DNA of 25,278 bases from a virus, in the IMG/VR virus record IMGVR_UViG_3300007346_000206, positions 1 through 25,278 of that record. One strand, given 5' to 3'. Below, piece by piece: positions 1 through 7,325 of the stretch. The notes below the pieces were generated by a model. The model did no database searches and was not told the origin of the DNA. It worked only from the letters and a program-made list of their open reading frames with translations. The translations under genes were made by a program, and so were the position numbers. The stretch's first letter is position 1, and the number at the start of each line of letters is the position of its first letter.

Positions 1-1
1 G

Positions 2-1153
2 AAAGTTTGGTCAATGCTAAACCGAGAAGTAAATGCTCTCGCTATGCTATCAAAGCGACCTTACACTTCTTCCGGTTGGAGAATTCTTAAGAGCCGACCA
101 TTTGGTGGTTCCGGTTCTACTCTAGCAGTTGATATTACAGGTGACGGTTCATCAGCAAACGGTATTGGTGGAGATAACCCACACGCTGACGAAATTGGTG
201 GTGTTCCAGAAAACGCAGGACTTTCTACTGCGGCTGACGGACTTGGCTCTATGGCCCCAACTTACGCTCAACTCTTTATGAGTCCTAAAACCATTGCACA
301 TCAGTTCGATATTTCCGAACTAGCAATGGAAATGGCTCAAATTGATGATGGACTCGGTGATATTCGGGCTATTATCCGTGAAGATATGGGTAAAGCACAC
401 GCAGAAGCACAGAACAAGATGCTCCTTATGCCTCTACAAGTTTATGGTGAAGTTTCCGCTCTAGCAAACATTGAGCGAAACTACACTTCCTTGATGAAGG
501 TTGTTTCAAGCCGAGCAGAACTACTAGCGGCTGACGGTGGAGTTCTTATGACCGATACAATGAATGATGCTACAAACAATCTTGCTCAAATCTATGGCGA
601 TGAGCGATTTACTGCGGCTTCTTTCCTTGATGCAGAAATAGACTTCAACAGTTCTTACGCCGCATCTTCGGTTCGACCACTAACTCTTACTTTGCTTAAC
701 AACATGATTCGTAATCTACGAATTGCTGGCGGTTCTCCAAAGGTTATCTTGACTGGATACGATACTATCCAAGCAATTGCAGACCTACTACAGTCCCAAG
801 AGCGATTCATGGACCGAAAGGAAATCGTTCCTACTCATAATGGTGTTCGTGGTATTAGGGGTGCAGAAGTTGGTTTCCGTGTGGCAACCTACTACGACAT
901 TCCATTGATTCCTGTTAAGGACATGGCTTCAACCCTAAACGCTTCCGATAGTGGAATTAGCGACTTGTTGTTCTTGGATACTGACCATCTATGGCTCTCT
1001 GTTCTTAAGCCGACTCAATACTTTGAAGACGGTGTTTCTAACGGAAACCCATTCGGTGTGGGACGACTCGGCAACCAAGCACTTTACCGAACTATTGGTG
1101 AAGTTGGTTGCTCTTTCTTCAAGGGACAAGGCAAGATTACCAATGTGGCTTGA
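2..1153 (+). CDS. Major capsid protein (HK97-fold type), 5' partial
   Basis: Builds the icosahedral capsid shell. The reading frame is open from base 2, and the first ATG in the window (base 14) has no ribosome site before it, so the true start probably lies upstream and the gene is 5' partial. Visible from the base-14 ATG are 379 residues. A long helical stretch (about 105-145, rich in Ala, Met, Glu and Lys) fits the spine helix. A later block reads like the P-domain and A-domain of HK97-type capsid proteins: a PKVILTGYDTIQAIADLL helix, then the YYDIPLIPVKDM pattern and LFLDTDHLWLSVLKPTQYFED near the C-terminus. Its position ahead of small head genes and connectors agrees. The assignment rests on sequence pattern and gene order; I could not run a structure comparison. 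Confidence 0.8.
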   Translation, partial: KVWSMLNREVNALAMLSKRPYTSSGWRILKSRPFGGSGSTLAVDITGDGSSANGIGGDNPHADEIGGVPENAGLSTAADGLGSMAPTYAQLFMSPKTIAHQFDISELAMEMAQIDDGLGDIRAIIREDMGKAHAEAQNKMLLMPLQVYGEVSALANIERNYTSLMKVVSSRAELLAADGGVLMTDTMNDATNNLAQIYGDERFTAASFLDAEIDFNSSYAASSVRPLTLTLLNNMIRNLRIAGGSPKVILTGYDTIQAIADLLQSQERFMDRKEIVPTHNGVRGIRGAEVGFRVATYYDIPLIPVKDMASTLNASDSGISDLLFLDTDHLWLSVLKPTQYFEDGVSNGNPFGVGRLGNQALYRTIGEVGCSFFKGQGKITNVA

Positions 1154-1162
1154 GGTGATAAA

Positions 1163-1756
1163 GTGACAAACGCTGTTACTTTAATCGCTGACCATAAAGG
1201 TATAGCAAAGCCATTCGTTGTGGGACACCAATATGTTTCACTAGCGAGTGTTGCTGTTTCGTCTTACCGAACAGGCTCCCCTGCTACTGCCGCTAGTCAA
1301 ACTATTACTGCGGCTGATGCTGACCCTGATACACTAACAAGAGGTGCTGGTAGTTATCTTACTGATGGCTTTGCCGCAGGTGACTATGTGACTATTCTCG
1401 GCTCTGCTTCGGCAAACAACTCACAAGTCTTTGAGATTGCTACGCTAACTGCAACCGTTCTAACAACATCGGGGCCAACTGCTCTTTCCGCTAACACCGG
1501 CAATGCAGATGAACAAGTTCTCCATGTTGGTGAAAAACTATTGGCGGCTGACTTCGGTTTGGCATCCTTCACACAAGTTGAGATTTCTAACCCATCTTTG
1601 TTGGATGCTCACTGGATTGTTGGTGACATTAGTTCGGATGGTACATACTGCTACCTTTACTGCTTCACTCTTGGTTCGGCGGCTAACACTGCCGGAGTTA
1701 AGGCTCTAGCAGACGACTTGGGAACTCTACGAGTTCGTGCAACAGGACTTCTTTGA
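1163..1756 (+). CDS. Probable head decoration or capsid-associated protein
   Basis: A 197-residue protein directly downstream of the capsid gene. It starts at GTG 1163, five bases after a GAGGTG ribosome site that overlaps the upstream stop. It is rich in Ala, Thr, Ser and Gly with few charged residues, as expected for a beta-rich virion protein. Residues about 50-100 hold the pattern GSYLTDGFAAGDYVTI followed by a short Asn-rich turn and TLTATVLTT, a beta-sandwich-like segment often seen in phage structural proteins. Position immediately after the capsid gene is typical of decoration or capsid-stabilising proteins. I do not recognise a specific family, so the decoration role is inferred from place and composition. 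Confidence 0.55.
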   Translation: MTNAVTLIADHKGIAKPFVVGHQYVSLASVAVSSYRTGSPATAASQTITAADADPDTLTRGAGSYLTDGFAAGDYVTILGSASANNSQVFEIATLTATVLTTSGPTALSANTGNADEQVLHVGEKLLAADFGLASFTQVEISNPSLLDAHWIVGDISSDGTYCYLYCFTLGSAANTAGVKALADDLGTLRVRATGLL

Positions 1757-1765
1757 GGTGTTTGT

Positions 1766-2176
1766 TTGGCAACCATCCGTTTAAGCGAGTCTTGTAAGGT
1801 TCCAACCTTGAGACTACGAAACGGGGTAGAGGGTTTTATGGAAGTGACGAAGGCTGAGACTATTACAATCTCGGCCTTCGTTGCTTCACATTACATTGGG
1901 GGTAAGAACTGCGTAGTTCAATTTACTTCCGAGGATAGAGAGGAAATCGAAAAATTACCTAACCGTGAAAAAGAAATCCTATCTAAATACCTTAGAGTCC
2001 CCAAAGAAACATTGGCTAATACCTTAGCCCCACTTCCTCCAAAAACAACAGTTCCGGAGAAATTGAAGGCTACTGCAAAGAAGGCTACCCGAAAGTCTAC
2101 TAAGAAACCTGCCGCTAAAAAGGCAACTACTAAGAAGACTACTACCAAGGCAGAACCCACTACAGAAGAAGAGTGA
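1766..2176 (+). CDS. Small head-region protein with histone-H1-like basic tail
   Basis: A 136-residue protein starting at TTG 1766, after a TGAGGTG element that contains the upstream stop. Residues 1-90 look globular and mixed alpha/beta. Residues about 100-129 form a Lys/Ala/Thr/Pro-rich tail (for example ATRKSTKKPAAKKATTKK) like the C-terminal tail of histone H1 or bacterial H1-like proteins, ending in an acidic TEEE. Such tails bind DNA without sequence specificity and are usually disordered. The neighbours are head genes, so the tail could contact packaged DNA or the capsid lining; that is inference. The N-terminal part is not recognised. The low-complexity tail makes similarity searches unreliable for this gene. 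Confidence 0.5.
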   Translation: MATIRLSESCKVPTLRLRNGVEGFMEVTKAETITISAFVASHYIGGKNCVVQFTSEDREEIEKLPNREKEILSKYLRVPKETLANTLAPLPPKTTVPEKLKATAKKATRKSTKKPAAKKATTKKTTTKAEPTTEEE

Positions 2177-2529
2177 TTACACAACCTTCATTAAGAGGGG
2201 CTAATTACCAACATCTAAGAAGTGATGTTATGGCAGATACATGCAGAAGCAGTGGAGTCCTTGGGGCAAGCGCAATAATTTCTAAGACGCAGTGCAGATT
2301 GAAAAGCATTCACGCTAACATTGTTATTGCTAGCAATGCGGCAGTGACCGTTAAAGTGTTTGATGGACAAGATAATAGCGGTACAGAAATTGCTAGAATT
2401 CACAATACGACCACAGGACAGTATAATCTAGAATATGATATGCACGGTGTATTATGCACTAGCGGTATATTCTTGGAAATAGCAGAAGCCGGTTCTTCGA
2501 CTGCACACATTTCAGTGGAATTTAATTGA
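2173..2529 (+). CDS. Small beta-rich virion protein, function unknown
   Basis: A 118-residue protein whose GTG start overlaps the previous stop by four bases (GTGA), a termination-reinitiation arrangement. Its composition fits a beta-sandwich: alternating hydrophobic strands such as IHANIVIASNAAVTVKVFDG, a short turn, then GQYNLEYDMHGVLCTSGIFLEIAEAG and a C-terminal strand HISVEFN. Small proteins of this kind are common in tailed-virus head modules, where they can serve as decoration or fibre proteins. No enzymatic motif, signal peptide or membrane segment is visible. The virion role is inferred from its place between capsid and connector genes. Confidence 0.45.
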   Translation: MITQPSLRGANYQHLRSDVMADTCRSSGVLGASAIISKTQCRLKSIHANIVIASNAAVTVKVFDGQDNSGTEIARIHNTTTGQYNLEYDMHGVLCTSGIFLEIAEAGSSTAHISVEFN

Positions 2530-2538
2530 GGTGGTTAA

Positions 2539-2937
2539 TTGCCAGCATTGAATCACGACACTCGATTGATTATGACTATCCTATTCGTAGGTACAGTTAG
2601 TGGAGCGAATGTTTTCTTCTACGCTAAATTCGGTTTGAACTTTCCATATACCATTCTAATGCACGGCGTATTGTTTGGACTCATTACAGTAGGGTCCGTT
2701 ATGGTAATGAAGGCACTATTTGACTTGGCTCTTAATGACAAAATTGAGATGTGGCTTTTGGACAGAAGGATTACTGCTTATTGGCAAAGAATCGCTAAAG
2801 ATGAACAACAAAGAAAGAAGATGCAAGATTCTTTGAAGACATTTCAAAACGAAAATCAAACTAATAGAATACCCCAAATTTCTCCGCAATATGAAACTGA
2901 GGGAGTTTCAGCCGATTTCTTAGCCACCCTGCAATGA
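2539..2937 (+). CDS. Two-span membrane protein, unknown function
   Basis: A 132-residue protein starting at TTG 2539 after TGAGGTG. Two strongly hydrophobic segments are clear: about residues 10-30 (IMTILFVGTVSGANVFFYA) and 37-60 (TILMHGVLFGLITVGSVMVM). They are followed by a charged, helical C-terminal region (about 68-100, Lys/Arg/Glu/Gln-rich, likely coiled) and a polar tail. By the positive-inside tendency the long C-terminal part would face the cytoplasm. It is the first gene of a run that continues with another membrane protein, a membrane-anchored GTPase and an HExxH protein, so it may be a partner of these. A holin-like role is possible but not supported by position. No family is recognised. 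Confidence 0.45.
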   Translation: MPALNHDTRLIMTILFVGTVSGANVFFYAKFGLNFPYTILMHGVLFGLITVGSVMVMKALFDLALNDKIEMWLLDRRITAYWQRIAKDEQQRKKMQDSLKTFQNENQTNRIPQISPQYETEGVSADFLATLQ

Positions 2938-2946
2938 GGTGGTTGA

Positions 2947-3177
2947 ATGGTTCTTGGCGACATAATGGGTTTCAGTGACTCCGACTATGCTTATAATCAA
3001 CAAAGAGCGCATTCTGCTGATTTGTTTTTTATTAAAATGAGAGCATGGTTTTGGGGCGGTTGTTCTACTTTATTTTTTTTCTTGGTAGGTAATATAATAG
3101 GTGTCGTTTTCGACATTAGTATTATGGGTTGGCTCATAGATAAGACAGTAAGTTTTTGGGATTATTTATGGCATTGA
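2947..3177 (+). CDS. Small single-span or two-span membrane protein
   Basis: A 76-residue protein starting at ATG 2947, a few bases after TGAGGTGG; an in-frame ATG at 2965 is a less likely start because it lies farther from the ribosome site. The N-terminal 30 residues are polar. Residues about 33-65 are hydrophobic and aromatic (WFWGGCSTLFFFLVGNIIGVVFD, then IMGWLI), giving one or two membrane segments, and the protein ends in a Trp-rich WDYLWH. It sits between the two-span protein and the GTPase with the same translation signal, so the three are probably made together. No known family is recognised. Confidence 0.45.
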   Translation: MVLGDIMGFSDSDYAYNQQRAHSADLFFIKMRAWFWGGCSTLFFFLVGNIIGVVFDISIMGWLIDKTVSFWDYLWH

Positions 3178-3186
3178 GGTATTCAA

Positions 3187-3849
3187 ATGTCTGTTCTAGC
3201 CGGTTTTGCTGTAGTTTGTATTGAAGCAACAGTGGCATTTTACAAGAGAATTCACGCTATCCAATTTGGAGTCTACGGGGCTACAATGGTAGGTAAGACT
3301 ACTTTACATCATCAACTTAGAACGAGAGGCGAAGTACCGGAAATTAGAGATAGAACTGTAGGTAGGCAAAGGGCTTCTAGAAAAACAATTAAGATGGACG
3401 GAGATACCCACACTGTTAAGACCGCAGATATGGGTGGGGAAGCAATTTATTGGAAGCAGTGGATTGACGATATACGAAGTAGAAATGTCAAATATGTCAT
3501 TTTTGTAGTAGACCATAGACATTTAGATTCTGCCGCTAATTTAGACCATCAACTTGCATGGAAGTTTTTAGTTGATGCTATTTGTAGTCAAACTTGGCCC
3601 AATGGTAAAAAGAAAAAGAATACCGATTACCCCCTAGCCGTTGGTATTTGGGCTAACAAGTATGACATTTGGGGAGATAAATACAAGGAAGATGTGGATA
3701 TTTCTAAGCATTCAATCTTCGCTCCATTTAAATATGGGATGCAACAGTTAAACGATAAGGGAATACCAACTTACAAGTATATTATTTCCGCTAAATCTCA
3801 GCCGGAAATGGTCTACAAGGGCGTTATTACAATGATAAAGGATTACTGA
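3187..3849 (+). CDS. Membrane-anchored small GTPase, Arf/Ras-superfamily-like
   Basis: A 220-residue P-loop GTPase. All five G-boxes are readable: G1 GATMVGKT (residues 31-38), a Thr candidate for switch I (46 or 57), G3 DMGG (81-84) followed by E and a nearby Trp, G4 NKYD (157-160) and G5 SAK (201-203). GKTTL plus D-x-GG-E resembles Arf/Sar1/SR-beta GTPases more than translation or signal-recognition GTPases. Residues 1-18 are hydrophobic and may insert in the membrane. A basic KKKKN insert precedes the G4 strand. The gene follows two small membrane-protein genes with the TGAGGT coupling signal and precedes an HExxH gene. The fold and nucleotide binding are strongly supported; biological role, partners and exact subfamily are unknown. 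Small GTPases are not part of standard tailed-virus morphogenesis. Confidence 0.8.
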   Translation: MSVLAGFAVVCIEATVAFYKRIHAIQFGVYGATMVGKTTLHHQLRTRGEVPEIRDRTVGRQRASRKTIKMDGDTHTVKTADMGGEAIYWKQWIDDIRSRNVKYVIFVVDHRHLDSAANLDHQLAWKFLVDAICSQTWPNGKKKKNTDYPLAVGIWANKYDIWGDKYKEDVDISKHSIFAPFKYGMQQLNDKGIPTYKYIISAKSQPEMVYKGVITMIKDY

Positions 3850-3853
3850 TATT

Positions 3854-4393
3854 ATGTGGAAGGATATTTTAAAAGTGGACAGATTCACTAATGAAGGGGG
3901 ATATAAAGGGGTCTATGATAAACAAACTGATGAGGTTTTAATCAACTTAGATAATTTTAATACAGTAGCAAGAGGCTATGACGATATGGAAAGAGTTGTT
4001 GAGTTTGCTAATGTAGTGACGCATGAATTATCCCACAGAGAATATGCAAAAGAATTAGGCAATAGCATGGATACAGTTCTTAAGGAATTGGACTCTATAG
4101 TTAAACAGTATGCAGAAGGTAATGCAACATTAGATTCTATTGGTGAAAAACTTAAAATTTTCTATAACTATGCTATTATCAATGAGTCATTTGCATTTGG
4201 AAGCGGAAAGGACTACGAAAGATTGAGTCATTTAGATGGAACAAAAAGTTCAGTTAGGTCTGTAATGTCTCAGGTTAATAATCACATTAGAAAACTAGTA
4301 GGTAAAAAAGACAGGCAGTTGGAAAAAATGTTGTCTAGGCTTTATGATGAAACCATGAGAGCAATTAGAAAGGTAAGAGATGGTAGCGCATAG
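3854..4393 (+). CDS. HExxH zincin-like putative metalloprotease
   Basis: A 179-residue protein with the zinc-protease signature HELSH at residues 57-61, set in a helix (VVTHELSHREYAKELG). A later NESF at 110-113 offers a glutamate (E111) as possible third zinc ligand, as in gluzincins. No signal peptide or membrane segment is visible, so it would act in the cytoplasm or virion. The ATG at 3854, four bases after the GTPase stop, has no clear ribosome site, which points to coupling with the GTPase. The N-terminus MWKDILK recurs in the gene at 8635 (MWKNILK). It could process virion or envelope proteins or act at entry or egress. The classical prohead protease is a serine enzyme and this is not one. 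Catalytic activity is inferred from the motif only. Confidence 0.55.
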   Translation: MWKDILKVDRFTNEGGYKGVYDKQTDEVLINLDNFNTVARGYDDMERVVEFANVVTHELSHREYAKELGNSMDTVLKELDSIVKQYAEGNATLDSIGEKLKIFYNYAIINESFAFGSGKDYERLSHLDGTKSSVRSVMSQVNNHIRKLVGKKDRQLEKMLSRLYDETMRAIRKVRDGSA

Positions 4394-4437
4394 AGGCGAC
4401 AGAAACCTATACAAAGAAAAGAAAACGAGGAATAATT

Positions 4438-5067
4438 ATGTTTCAACAGCCCAACCTAATCGCCAACAATCCTAGTCTTGCTAGTTCGTTCTTGCCTCCT
4501 CTAATGAGCGCAAGAGCCGCAGGTCCGGTTTCCGAATATTCTTTCGTACAAATTAAACCAAAGAAGATGCTGAAAGAGATTACCAAAGTACTCAATGCAG
4601 AAAAAAAGAAATTCTTATTCATCAAGTACGGCTGGAAATTTAATCTAAAAGACCGTTGTGTTGTCTGTGGTGTCCACCATGTTTGGGATAACGGAGATTA
4701 CATGAGGCCACCTATTCCCCTAAGCCATGTGACTAAAGGTAGGCCGATGCGAGGTACTTACTGTCCCAAACACGCTACACATCACAGACAACTGGAAATG
4801 CTACAACAACAGATACTAGCAGATGAGCATGGTCTTGATTTCAAAGCGTTTATTCCAAAGCCTAGAATGCCCCAAGTTTTATCTAAGGGACCACTTACCA
4901 CACTATCAAAGGCCGATGTTATTTCTCTAGCGGCGATTGGTTGGGCGATAAGTCCACCCAAAACCGAAGGAGAAGAAAAACCCATTGAAGAATTAAACAG
5001 ACTCTCCTTAGAAATACGATTGGCAAGCGAAAGAATGGGCGAAATTATAAAAAAAGGTGAACAATGA
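4438..5067 (+). CDS. Zinc-ribbon protein of unknown function
   Basis: A 209-residue protein starting at ATG 4438 with GAGGA about seven bases upstream, after a 44-base gap. A probable zinc site is formed by C74-x2-C77 and C109-x2-H112, followed by H115 and H116, with a Trp/aromatic loop between the pairs. The C-terminal part (about 155-209) is acidic and helical. The spacing resembles a treble-clef or HNH-associated zinc knuckle, but I see no clear catalytic His-Asn pair, so a nuclease call would be unsafe. It overlaps the next gene by four bases (ATGA) and is probably translated with it. A structural or DNA-contacting role in the head or neck is possible. Confidence 0.5.
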   Translation: MFQQPNLIANNPSLASSFLPPLMSARAAGPVSEYSFVQIKPKKMLKEITKVLNAEKKKFLFIKYGWKFNLKDRCVVCGVHHVWDNGDYMRPPIPLSHVTKGRPMRGTYCPKHATHHRQLEMLQQQILADEHGLDFKAFIPKPRMPQVLSKGPLTTLSKADVISLAAIGWAISPPKTEGEEKPIEELNRLSLEIRLASERMGEIIKKGEQ

Positions 5068-5714
5068 TGGGCGTTTTTGGAACAAGCAATACAGCAGTTA
5101 TGGGCGCAGTACAAGCGCAGAATGATACTCAATTTAAGACGGTCAATAATCTTCTGTCTTTACAAGAGAACCATGTGGAAGAGTTCTTTCAATATCATGG
5201 TGAACAGTTCTTATCTAGTTTGGAGCAGTTGATGGAAGATGTAATTGATAGGAGCGTTAGTAAGATGCTCACTAAATTAGAGTTCTATCAAGATTCTACT
5301 ACTGGAAACATGAAGGTTAGTAGTGATAGTCTAAGAGAATACGAACAGATTACTCAAGAAAATATTGACTTGGATATGAACGCTATCTTAAATTCTGCCA
5401 TCAATTCGGAAATTATCAATCAAAGAAAAATGGCTAAACAACAATACCTAGAATCACAAGGATTTAGTGGAGCATCTAATCCCGCACAAGGTATGCCTCA
5501 ACAACCAATTCAACAAGGAACATATGGAGCAACAGGGCTAGCAATGAACAACGGAAGCGGCTACCCTATTCCTCCTAGTGGACAAGACAACTATGGTAGG
5601 CCATATTGGATTGACCCAAGCACAGGACAAATGAGTTATGAGCCTCCACAAAGCGGATTACACCTAGCCCAAAAAGCACAGAAATTAGCGGCTTGGGGCA
5701 AGTGGCTAATGTGA
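5064..5714 (+). CDS. Gln/Pro-rich probable virion protein
   Basis: A 216-residue protein whose ATG overlaps the previous stop (ATGA). Residues about 20-130 are helical and acidic with likely coiled-coil character (repeated Leu, Glu and Gln; LLSLQENHVEEFFQYH, LEQLMEDVIDRSVSKML). From about 140 the chain becomes Gln/Pro/Gly-rich and probably disordered, with the segment GRPYWIDPSTGQMSYEPP that looks like a short WW-type sequence. It ends in a helical AQKAQKLAAWGKWLM. I recognise no family. Oligomerisation through the coiled coil and a flexible tail would suit a scaffold or internal virion protein, which is inference only. Confidence 0.45.
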   Translation: MMGVFGTSNTAVMGAVQAQNDTQFKTVNNLLSLQENHVEEFFQYHGEQFLSSLEQLMEDVIDRSVSKMLTKLEFYQDSTTGNMKVSSDSLREYEQITQENIDLDMNAILNSAINSEIINQRKMAKQQYLESQGFSGASNPAQGMPQQPIQQGTYGATGLAMNNGSGYPIPPSGQDNYGRPYWIDPSTGQMSYEPPQSGLHLAQKAQKLAAWGKWLM

Positions 5715-5726
5715 AGGTGATTTACA

Positions 5727-7325
5727 TTGGTCAATTTCAAACTAAATCGTACAACGACTTACAACTTAGATAAGGATACCTTAGAAAAGGATATTGTAGA
5801 ATATATTTTTGATGAACACTTATCGAGCGAATCTAAAATTTTAGACGATTTAGATTCGCTCGATGGAACAGAAGAAAACTTTCAAGAATTTGTTGATAAA
5901 TTACAAGCAATAGTAGTTCCTTTAGAACAAAGAACTATTGCTAGTATTGTCAATGATGAATCGTATAATTTGAAAAACAAATTGAAAGACGAATACAGTG
6001 GGGGAGGGGGAGACAAAACTCCAATAATTCCTAGCCTACTTAATTATTCAATAAAGGATTTAGATGCTCCTAATTTACTGAAAAGAGTTTCCGGCTTTGG
6101 TTCTTTTTCCGAGTTTAGAAAGCCTACTAGTGAAGATATAGACGAGGCAAACATTGCGGCGGAACTATCGCCATTATTTAATCTAGATGAATTATCTGCA
6201 TTACAAGATAAAGTCTATGTGCGCCTAGGTAAAGTTCTTTTAGATGCAGTAGACGCTGGATTAGAAGAGGCTAAAGGTAAATTCACAGAAGAGAAATTCT
6301 TCAAGGGAGAACAATTCACTTTAGAAATAGACTTAGATGAAAAAGCGCAAGTGCTTAGAGAGCAAGGTATTGCAGAAGTTGTTAGACTTGAAACTGATAC
6401 AGAAAAAGTAAAGGCCATTGCTAGTTTAGAAGGCAAGGATGAATTAGACAAAGCCGCTAGTGAATTATTTTCTGCTGGAATTAAGTCTATGAAAAATACT
6501 GCTGGTGAAACCTTTTCAAGTTTGGATTTGGATGCAGGAGTTCTTGCTAAAATTATCCTTCTCACATTACCATCTGTTTTAGATTTAGACATTTCTAATA
6601 ATTTGAAATTGACATTGGATTTTAAAAGTAAGGGTGCAAGAAAATTGACCGAAGAAAAATCTCACGATTTCATAACAGAAGGAGTGAAGAGATTAGTAAA
6701 GCATGTTAAATCTACTGAGCCTAGAAGGGCTGTAGCCCAATTGAAAAAGAATATTCTTAGTACATTCAAAGAACTATCTCTAGTCAATAAAAAGAGGGAA
6801 GATGGTCTTCTATACGATGAAGATTTAAAGGAAGCAAAAAGATTGTATAAAAAACTAAACTCTTATGATACTGAATGGAAAGACCAACAACGGATTCCAG
6901 AGGCTGAAATACTAGCCGAGAAAACTGAAACTAAATTAGTTAAAATAGAGAAGTTTATGACTGCTGGATTTACTGATGCCATTAGTAGAGATGTTTTAGG
7001 AGCAAAGAATGAAGTTATTATTGAAATAACCCATGAATATACTGAATTAAAATTCACACAAATGGCTAATCTAAAAGTAAAAGGTCAAGGGGATGAAAGA
7101 GTAGGGAGCGCGACCCCTACAGAAAGACCACTAAAAATGAAAGAATCGGAAAGCGAAGAAGAATACGCTGAAAGAATGGCAAGTTATGGCTTGCCTCATC
7201 TTCGCTTAATAGGGGATGATTTAGCCGCACAACAAATATTTGTCTCGGATTTCATAAGCGAAATACTAGGAAACTTTGATGATTTAGAAGAAGAACTTGC
7301 CGAATTAAAAGAGAAGGTGATATAA
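5727..7325 (+). CDS. Large acidic head/neck-region protein, unknown
   Basis: A 532-residue protein starting at TTG 5727, about eight bases after AAGGTGA. It is rich in Glu, Lys, Asp and Leu, mostly helical by appearance, with a Gly-rich break SGGGGDKT at about residues 91-98. The C-terminus is a short acidic helix (DDLEEELAELKEKV). No catalytic motif, membrane segment or signal peptide is seen. It precedes the head-tail connector and overlaps it by one base (TAATG). It could be a virion-internal or scaffold-like protein, but scaffolds normally lie upstream of the capsid gene, so I leave the function open. The 5' part of the gene contains a 16-bp inverted repeat, listed separately. Confidence 0.45.
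   Translation: MVNFKLNRTTTYNLDKDTLEKDIVEYIFDEHLSSESKILDDLDSLDGTEENFQEFVDKLQAIVVPLEQRTIASIVNDESYNLKNKLKDEYSGGGGDKTPIIPSLLNYSIKDLDAPNLLKRVSGFGSFSEFRKPTSEDIDEANIAAELSPLFNLDELSALQDKVYVRLGKVLLDAVDAGLEEAKGKFTEEKFFKGEQFTLEIDLDEKAQVLREQGIAEVVRLETDTEKVKAIASLEGKDELDKAASELFSAGIKSMKNTAGETFSSLDLDAGVLAKIILLTLPSVLDLDISNNLKLTLDFKSKGARKLTEEKSHDFITEGVKRLVKHVKSTEPRRAVAQLKKNILSTFKELSLVNKKREDGLLYDEDLKEAKRLYKKLNSYDTEWKDQQRIPEAEILAEKTETKLVKIEKFMTAGFTDAISRDVLGAKNEVIIEITHEYTELKFTQMANLKVKGQGDERVGSATPTERPLKMKESESEEEYAERMASYGLPHLRLIGDDLAAQQIFVSDFISEILGNFDDLEEELAELKEKVI
5822..5864 (+). repeat. 16-bp perfect inverted repeat inside a coding region
   Basis: The left arm is 5822-5837 and the right arm 5849-5864, perfectly complementary over 16 bases (ATCGAGCGAATCTA and then AA), with an 11-base spacer 5838-5848. 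In RNA this is a strong hairpin about 95 bases into the gene starting at 5727. The encoded peptide around it is unremarkable (SSESKILDDLDSLDG). There is no T-tract after it, so it does not look like an intrinsic terminator. Confidence 0.7.

Noticed and set aside
1918-2184. Antisense ORF of 88 codons with many Val/Phe/Ala
   Set aside because: The apparent hydrophobicity is the reverse complement of the Lys/Ala/Thr-rich tail in the sense gene, so it is a shadow frame.
3187-3849. Large terminase or packaging ATPase
   Set aside because: The protein is too short and has GTPase boxes NKYD and SAK instead of Walker B and nuclease motifs.
4660-4790. HNH endonuclease in the zinc-ribbon protein
   Set aside because: The Cys pair and Cys/His pair are present, but the catalytic His-Asn-His order is not visible; a zinc-binding structural site is the safer reading.
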